A DNA stretch of 43,869 bases from NCBI GenBank assembly GCA_003215545.1, contig QCKF01000010.1:1-43869 (forward strand), read 5' to 3'. The DNA is from Prochlorococcus sp. AG-409-L14. Its GTDB lineage: Bacteria > Cyanobacteriota > Cyanobacteriia > PCC-6307 > Cyanobiaceae. The notes under the pieces were generated by a model. The model had not been told where the DNA came from. It ran no database searches and was given only the letters and a program-made list of their open reading frames with translations. The position numbers were made by a program, and so were the translations under genes. Positions 41,998 to 43,869 of this stretch are shown here, piece by piece (position 1 is the stretch's first letter; each line of letters starts with the position of its first letter).

Positions 41998-42113
41998 TAG
42001 TCCTCTCTGGGTATCCCCATATTTCTGTTCTTCTTGTCCTTATTGATCTCCTTCTTAACCTTGTTGTAGTAACTGATCTCTTCAGGATCATCTGAACCAA
42101 GCCCGTATCCCAT
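41997..42113 (-). CDS. Small basic protein, 38 aa
   Basis: MGYGLGSDDPEEISYYNKVK, then a Lys/Asn-rich stretch ending GIPRED. Coupled by TAATG overlap to the membrane protein gene downstream. The family is unknown. Confidence 0.5.
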   Translation of the reverse strand: MGYGLGSDDPEEISYYNKVKKEINKDKKNRNMGIPRED

Positions 42114-42167
42114 CGTTGCCGCGAGGTAAATCTTGTGTTGTCTATGAGAGGCAAGAGTCACCGATCT

Positions 42168-42290
42168 TTATTGCTTTCTAAAAAACCTTTTGAATTGCCA
42201 AACCAGGTAAGCACTAGTTCCTGCAAATAAAAACAAACCGACAGTACCTACTGCTCGATTAGCGGCTTCAACAGTTGGCCAGTTATCCAT
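42168..42290 (-). CDS. Small single-span membrane protein, 40 aa
   Basis: MDNWPTVEAANRAVGTVGLF, helix to about residue 31, basic end QFKRFFRKQ. Its start overlaps the previous gene by 8 bases, making a tight three-gene operon with 42283 and 42483. Confidence 0.55.
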   Translation of the reverse strand: MDNWPTVEAANRAVGTVGLFLFAGTSAYLVWQFKRFFRKQ

Positions 42291-42483
42291 CCTTTTTACC
42301 TTTACCAAATAAGGGCCCTGTAAACAAAAAATAGCCAATAGCCACTAGAAACAAACCAAAGGCAATGAGGTTTGGCAGTATACCTCCAATGATTTCAGCC
42401 TTAGCGAAATAAGTATTCGCTGCTTCGAGACCTAGAATGCTCATCACGACAAATAATCGGGCGTAATTATCAGCAAAGTTCAT
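42283..42483 (-). CDS. Two-span membrane protein, intact paralogue of 32808-33026
   Basis: From MNFADNYARLFVVMSILG to KGKKDG. Contains AEIIGGILPNLIAFGLFLVA, the shared core with 32808-33026. The start is set by the TAATG overlap with the gene at 42483-42590; an in-frame ATG at 42489 exists too. The family is unknown but typical of small picocyanobacterial membrane proteins. Confidence 0.7.
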   Translation of the reverse strand: MNFADNYARLFVVMSILGLEAANTYFAKAEIIGGILPNLIAFGLFLVAIGYFLFTGPLFGKGKKDG

Positions 42484-42590
42484 TACCAATCTGGGTAGAT
42501 GAAATCATCATCTATTGGTTCCTCATAGAATTCACCTGCTGCGATGCCTTTTTGATAAGCGGAGAGAAATGCAAGTAGTAATCGGCGCAT
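42483..42590 (-). CDS. Small protein, 35 aa, signal-like start
   Basis: MRRLLLAFLSAYQKGIAAGE, then an acidic tail ending PDW. First gene of the operon that continues to 42168. The hydrophobic start may be a membrane anchor or signal peptide. Confidence 0.5.
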   Translation of the reverse strand: MRRLLLAFLSAYQKGIAAGEFYEEPIDDDFIYPDW

Positions 42591-42596
42591 ATTTTT

Positions 42597-42775
42597 TCAA
42601 GTTTCGATGAAGTTGCGAGTTGTGACGATGCTCAGCATAGGAAACAATTTGATCTGATTGCACTTGTGGTCTTTTATTACTGCGTTTTTCTGATTGATCA
42701 ACTCGTAAACAGATGTAATTACATGGTTCTCTCTGGACCTTTCAGTGATGTTGATTAGGTTTAAACAAATTCTTT
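42597..42775 (-). pseudogene. Decayed copy of the 4709-4888 small gene
   Basis: Keeps LINITERS, ELINQKNAVIKDH in one frame and ends at a stop, but lacks an ATG. DNA similarity to 4709-4888 is clear over about 100 bases (TTTCAGTGAT, GATTA[C] CTGCG). Confidence 0.6.
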
Positions 42776-42861
42776 TGTTAGGAGTGCCTAAAAGATGACT
42801 CTTCTGACACTTACATTTGGTTGAAATTATGCGAAGGTTCCTGAAATATTAAAAGTTTTAC

Positions 42862-43161
42862 ATGTCTAAGGGATACTGGATCGTCACTACAACAGTCACT
42901 AATCCAGAGGGTTTTGGAGAGTACGTCCGGGGTTTTTCTTCTTGGATTAGCTCAGTAGGAGGAAAGGTTGCCGCTAAAGACTTGGAGGCAAAAACTGTAG
43001 AAGGCAAAGGTGGCCACTTATCCGTGATCATTGAATTTCCCTCTAAGGAAATAGCACTAGAGGCTTATGAAAGACCTGATTATCAAGAATTAAGCAAGTT
43101 ACGTTGGGCTAATTCTATTGATACCAGTATCACAATCATGGATGGTTCCGTGACTCATTAG
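42862..43161 (+). CDS. DUF1330 family protein
   Basis: 99 residues: KGYWIVTTTVTNPEGFGEYV, 'GGKVAAKDLEAK', 'VIIEFPSKEIALEAYERPDY' and 'YQELSKLR'. Paralogue of 27256-27597, but it lacks the final 14 residues of that protein. Dimeric alpha-beta fold is expected; the substrate is unknown. A terminator follows at 43238. Confidence 0.82.
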   Translation: MSKGYWIVTTTVTNPEGFGEYVRGFSSWISSVGGKVAAKDLEAKTVEGKGGHLSVIIEFPSKEIALEAYERPDYQELSKLRWANSIDTSITIMDGSVTH

Positions 43162-43237
43162 TCTTCCTGGCTTAATTGTTTGCCAGAACTAAAGACCTCA
43201 TGGCTAGTCTGCTTTTGATTGATAGTTGACTTTTAAG

Positions 43238-43256
43238 GGGGGCTTATTCAGCCCCC
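43238..43256 (+). terminator. Hairpin after the DUF1330 gene
   Basis: GGGGGCT and AGCCCCC form a perfect seven-pair stem around a five-base loop, followed by a T/C-rich run. Confidence 0.65.
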
Positions 43257-43295
43257 TCTCATTTATGCGGGCTTAGTAATTGCATTTTTTCTCAC

Positions 43296-43649
43296 ATGGC
43301 ACCTTCTCGATCTCTTCTGACTGCTTGCATTAGCCCTCTGAATTGTGTTTTAGTTCAGAAAGAATTTAAAGATGCAAATAAGGTCTTTGAACAACTTAAA
43401 AAAATTGCTGGGGACATTCCAAGAACCACAGTTTTAGAAGACAGTAATAATTATTGGAAAGGTGTTTGCCGAAGTTTGATTTTTAGATTCCCAGATGACC
43501 TTGAGATATTGAAAATCAATAAAGGGATTATCCAAATCAAGTCTGCTTCTAGAATTGGTGCGAGTGATCTCGGAGTTAATCGAAGAAGAATTAACTATTT
43601 ATTGAAGCAATTAGAAACAACCATCTCTTCAGAACGGGTTGCTTCCTAG
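43296..43649 (+). CDS. DUF1499 family protein
   Basis: 117 residues with the DUF1499 order: 'SPLNCV' near residue 13, 'PRTTVLEDSNNYWKGVCRSL', 'FRFPDDLEIL' and 'IQIKSASRIGASDLGVNRRR'. The SxSRxGxxDxGVNRxR box is diagnostic. Function unknown, often encoded near photosynthesis or stress genes. Confidence 0.82.
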   Translation: MAPSRSLLTACISPLNCVLVQKEFKDANKVFEQLKKIAGDIPRTTVLEDSNNYWKGVCRSLIFRFPDDLEILKINKGIIQIKSASRIGASDLGVNRRRINYLLKQLETTISSERVAS

Positions 43650-43869
43650 GGGGATAGAGGTCGTCTGAAAGCTCGAAGAATTATCACTGCATCAATCGTT
43701 TTCGTTCTAACAAGAAAATTTTGGAGCTTCTCTGGCGCGATGCCAGTGTTCCTTCAAGGGTCTTGCTTTGTTTTCCTTTTAGATGACTGTGATTATTGCT
43801 ACAAGAGTCCAATATCCTTTGAAAAAGTATTAGTCAATACCAAATGATTTTTTTTTTAGTACTTAGTAA
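43650..43869. other. Right edge, no gene seen
   Basis: The last 220 bases hold no convincing frame or RNA gene. A gene may start beyond the window. Confidence 0.4.

Noticed and set aside
41921-42154. 77-codon minus-strand frame ending in PAHHPVYLPHSH
   Set aside because: The same bases code for two overlapping small genes in other frames with TAATG coupling and a sensible membrane helix.

Overview
The window looks like an accessory (genomic-island) region of a marine picocyanobacterium, most likely Prochlorococcus of a low-light clade or a close Synechococcus relative. This is inferred from families typical of that group (DUF3104, DUF1651, DUF1330, DUF1499, CP12-like tails, an RTX protein), from the many 30-60 residue membrane proteins packed with ATGA or TAATG overlaps, and from a tRNA-Pro(UGG) gene with its 3' half repeated as attachment sites. 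I cannot confirm the species without a search.

Layout. (1) 1-6.2 kb: small cyanobacterial proteins, a coupled phosphoribosyltransferase / nucleoside deoxyribosyltransferase pair, a DCC oxidoreductase pair and a DUF481 outer-membrane protein. (2) 6.2-7.8 kb: a tyrosine recombinase directly 5' of the only tRNA gene, tRNA-Pro(UGG). (3) 7.8-22.65 kb: a nearly complete integrative element bounded by tRNA-Pro and a 54 bp copy of its 3' half. It has a second tyrosine recombinase, an excisionase-like protein, a primase-helicase next to a GTCCTA repeat cluster (candidate origin), a terminase-small-subunit-like protein, an HNH nuclease, and a leftward operon holding a RecB/Cas4-like nuclease, a 1091-residue BRCT/TPR protein, a lone trigger factor ribosome-binding domain, a secreted nuclease and acidic small proteins. 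(4) 22.65-26.8 kb: a defence-like block with a zinc-ribbon protein, a PD-(D/E)XK nuclease and an Mrr restriction operon, closed by another att copy. (5) 26.8-31.4 kb: DUF1330, small membrane proteins, a recombinase remnant and a three-gene CobW/metallophosphatase operon behind a Fur/Zur-like palindrome, closed by a third att copy. (6) 31.4-41.4 kb: rhomboid protease, DUF2905, an OsmC-cupin fusion, two CP12-like proteins, an IF2_N-like protein, element remnants in inverted orientation and an RTX protein. (7) 41.4-43.9 kb: small membrane-protein operons, DUF1330 and DUF1499.

How it fits together. The elements seem to have piled up in tandem at one tRNA, each bringing cargo (defence, metal handling), in the manner I recall for the 'tycheposons' of these cyanobacteria. 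Every att copy except the tRNA itself is followed by a 75-110 bp inverted-repeat module whose two arms change together (GGGGCGC with GCGCCCC; GGGGAGCTAG with CTAGCTCCCC), which suggests a folded or protein-bound structure. Small genes are duplicated, broken, permuted or fused across the island, showing repeated recombination. The best candidates for an undescribed system are the 7.9-15.2 kb operon, the att-linked hairpin module and the PRTase-NDT pair.
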